From: JAUIET01 sp045105115
Lineage (GTDB): Bacteria; Pseudomonadota; Gammaproteobacteria; Pseudomonadales; JAUIET01
Direction of reading: 5' to 3'
NCBI GenBank assembly: GCA_045105115.1
Contig: JBGCDE010000167.1
Location: 1-16,463 of the forward strand
DNA length: 16,463 bases
Both the position numbers and the translations under genes were made by a program. This document shows positions 15,217 through 16,463 of the stretch, piece by piece (positions within the stretch are counted from its first letter, which is position 1; the number at the start of each line of letters is the position of its first letter). Below the pieces are notes generated by a model that ran no database searches, was not told the origin of the DNA, and worked only from the letters and a program-made list of their open reading frames with translations.

Positions 15217-15350
15217 TTTTATTTTCTCTTGTTAAAAAAAGGCGAGTATAAGGGGGCTTCGGTGCAGTTTCTAGAATTATTGAGTTGTAGAGCAAAAAGA
15301 GAACGAATGCATTTAGAAACAGGCGCTTATGTGTTAAATCGCATGTAGTT

Positions 15351-15359
15351 TGCTAGAAT
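15351..15359 (+). promoter_or_regulatory. Candidate extended -10 promoter for the secretion ATPase gene
   Basis: TGCTAGAAT is an extended -10 element: TGN followed by TAGAAT, five of six bases matching the consensus. There is no good -35, which extended -10 promoters tolerate. Transcription would start near 15366, about 108 bases before the ATG at 15474. The 257-base region 15217-15473 separates divergent genes and should hold promoters in both directions. The 9-bp sequence CTAGAATTA occurs twice in it, at 15271-15279 and 15353-15361. Judged by eye only. Confidence 0.4.
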
Positions 15360-15473
15360 TAGATCGTAAATCGTGCGACACTTGAAGAAAATAGAGCGTC
15401 GCGAAAAGCTTGCTGTAACGGCGCCCAGCCAGCCAACCACTCTAAACCTTCGAGTGCCGCCCAGAGACCTATA

Positions 15474-16463
15474 ATGGCCGAACCTGCCAGCAGTACCGGT
15501 AAGCGGGAAATTTATCTGGATCTTCACATGCTTCTGCATGATCTGGTGACCGATCAGCGTTTGTCCGAAGCAGATGCTGAGCGCTTGCGCAGTTCGTCCA
15601 GAAGTCGCCAGGACGCGGCCAAGAGCTTATTGAATTATCTGGCTGATCAACGGCTTGAAGACCTTTCAAGTCCAGGCGCAACCCTAAGTATTGAGAAATT
15701 ATTAGAGTGGGTTGGCCGCAAAGCGGGTCAAGAAGTGGCCCATATTGACCCCTTGAAGATTGACGCATCTGCGGTGACTGGAGTGATGTCGTTCGCGTTT
15801 GCACAACGGCACAACATATTGGCGTTGAAGGTCTCGCAAGATGAAGTGGTTATTGCCAGCACCGAACCCTTTGTTTCAGATTGGGAAGCGGACCTGCAGC
15901 ATGTGCTTCGAAAGCACATCACCCGGGTAATAGCTAACCCAGCGGATATTCAGCGCTATCAGGTTGAATTTTATACACTGGCAAGATCGGTCAGTAGCTA
16001 TACATCGGAAGGCAATAAGGCCGGAGCGGGTCTCGCTAATCTAGAGCAGATGCTTGAGCTGGGCCAGCTTAAAGACCCCGATGCAAATGATCAGCACATC
16101 GTAAACATCGTTGACTGGTTGTTTCAATACGCATTTGAGCAACGCGCCAGTGACATTCATATAGAGCCACGCCGCGAGCAAGGCAACGTGCGTTTCCGTA
16201 TTGATGGCGTGCTTTGTCCTGTCTATGAACTGCCCATGCAAGTGGTCACGGCGGTAACCAGTCGAATCAAAATATTGGGTCGAATGGATGTGGCCGAGAA
16301 GCGCCGCCCGCAAGATGGCCGACTGAAGACTGTCAGTCCTGAGGGTGTTGAAGTTGAGTTGCGTTTGTCTACCTTGCCAACGGCCTTTGGCGAAAAGTTA
16401 GTGATGCGAATCTTTGATCCGGATGTGTTGCTGAAAAGTTTTTCAGAGCTGGGTCTTGCCAAC
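15474..16463 (+). CDS. GspE/PilB-family type II/IV secretion ATPase, N-terminal part (cut by window end)
   Basis: An ATG at 15474 opens a frame that stays open for 330 codons to the last base, so the gene is incomplete; the Walker A and B motifs lie beyond the window. The first 150 or so residues look like the GspE/PilB N-terminal domain, including FAFAQRHNILALKVSQDEVV. The core begins near residue 213 with IVNIVDWLFQYAFEQRASDI (continuing HIEP), then VRFRIDGVL, SRIKILGRMDVAEKRRPQDG and STLPTAFGEKLVMRIFDP, all hallmarks of these hexameric ATPases that drive type II secretion or type IV pilus assembly. No other secretion or pilus genes lie in the window. Pseudomonas has a similar orphan ATPase beside pit and DUF47 (from memory, PA5210). 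The frame is open upstream only to 15363, with no other start codon, which fixes this start. The ribosome site (AGAGA, 15463-15467) is weak. Confidence 0.9.
   Translation, partial: MAEPASSTGKREIYLDLHMLLHDLVTDQRLSEADAERLRSSSRSRQDAAKSLLNYLADQRLEDLSSPGATLSIEKLLEWVGRKAGQEVAHIDPLKIDASAVTGVMSFAFAQRHNILALKVSQDEVVIASTEPFVSDWEADLQHVLRKHITRVIANPADIQRYQVEFYTLARSVSSYTSEGNKAGAGLANLEQMLELGQLKDPDANDQHIVNIVDWLFQYAFEQRASDIHIEPRREQGNVRFRIDGVLCPVYELPMQVVTAVTSRIKILGRMDVAEKRRPQDGRLKTVSPEGVEVELRLSTLPTAFGEKLVMRIFDPDVLLKSFSELGLAN

Noticed and set aside
15245..15250. -10 element TATACT on the minus strand for the DUF47 gene
   Set aside because: The hexamer is good, but nothing like a -35 or an extended -10 accompanies it, and no PhoB box was seen, so I do not list it as a promoter.

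Overview
The window looks like chromosomal DNA of a gammaproteobacterium, probably a marine or aquatic one. Two things suggest this. The gene order ptsP-lgt-thyA-folA and argA-argE-pit-DUF47-(GspE-type ATPase) matches what I remember from Pseudomonas and its relatives. The proteins also align closely from memory with E. coli ThyA, IlvD, ArgA and ArgE. A six-gene TonB2-type cluster of the Vibrio/Shewanella kind lies between folA and ilvD. I cannot name the genus from the sequence. I see no phage, integrase, transposase, tRNA, rRNA or CRISPR.

Layout. (1) 1-3229, plus strand: the 3' part of ptsP (nitrogen-PTS enzyme I), then lgt (lipoprotein diacylglyceryl transferase), thyA (thymidylate synthase) and folA (dihydrofolate reductase), tightly packed. 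ThyA makes dTMP and dihydrofolate, and FolA regenerates tetrahydrofolate, so the last two are functionally coupled. (2) 3230-3434: spacer with a candidate promoter. (3) 3435-8573, plus strand: a compact operon for a DUF3450 periplasmic coiled-coil protein, a TtpC-like ExbB/TolQ protein with a long periplasmic extension, a second short ExbB, an ExbD, a short TonB and a TPR protein. Together they should convert proton-motive force into outer-membrane receptor movement. (4) 8594-8625: a clean terminator that appears to work in both directions, shared by the two converging operons.

(5) 8648-15216, minus strand: five genes, read in the order DUF47 (PhoU-like), pit (phosphate transporter), argE, argA, ilvD. 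DUF47 and Pit form a transport pair. ArgE and ArgA are the acetyl-removal and acetyl-addition enzymes of linear arginine synthesis. IlvD is a branched-chain amino acid enzyme. argE overlaps the end of pit. (6) 11862-11973, between argE and argA: a 112-bp structured element with perfect 26-bp inverted-repeat arms and two small internal hairpins, each showing CATCC. This is the most unusual non-coding feature in the window. (7) 15217-15473: a divergent promoter region. (8) 15474 to the end, plus strand: the N-terminal 330 codons of a GspE/PilB-type secretion ATPase, cut by the window edge.

Most genes are ordinary housekeeping genes. The second-look candidates are the argE-argA structured repeat, the two poorly understood accessory proteins of the TonB cluster, and the orphan secretion ATPase.
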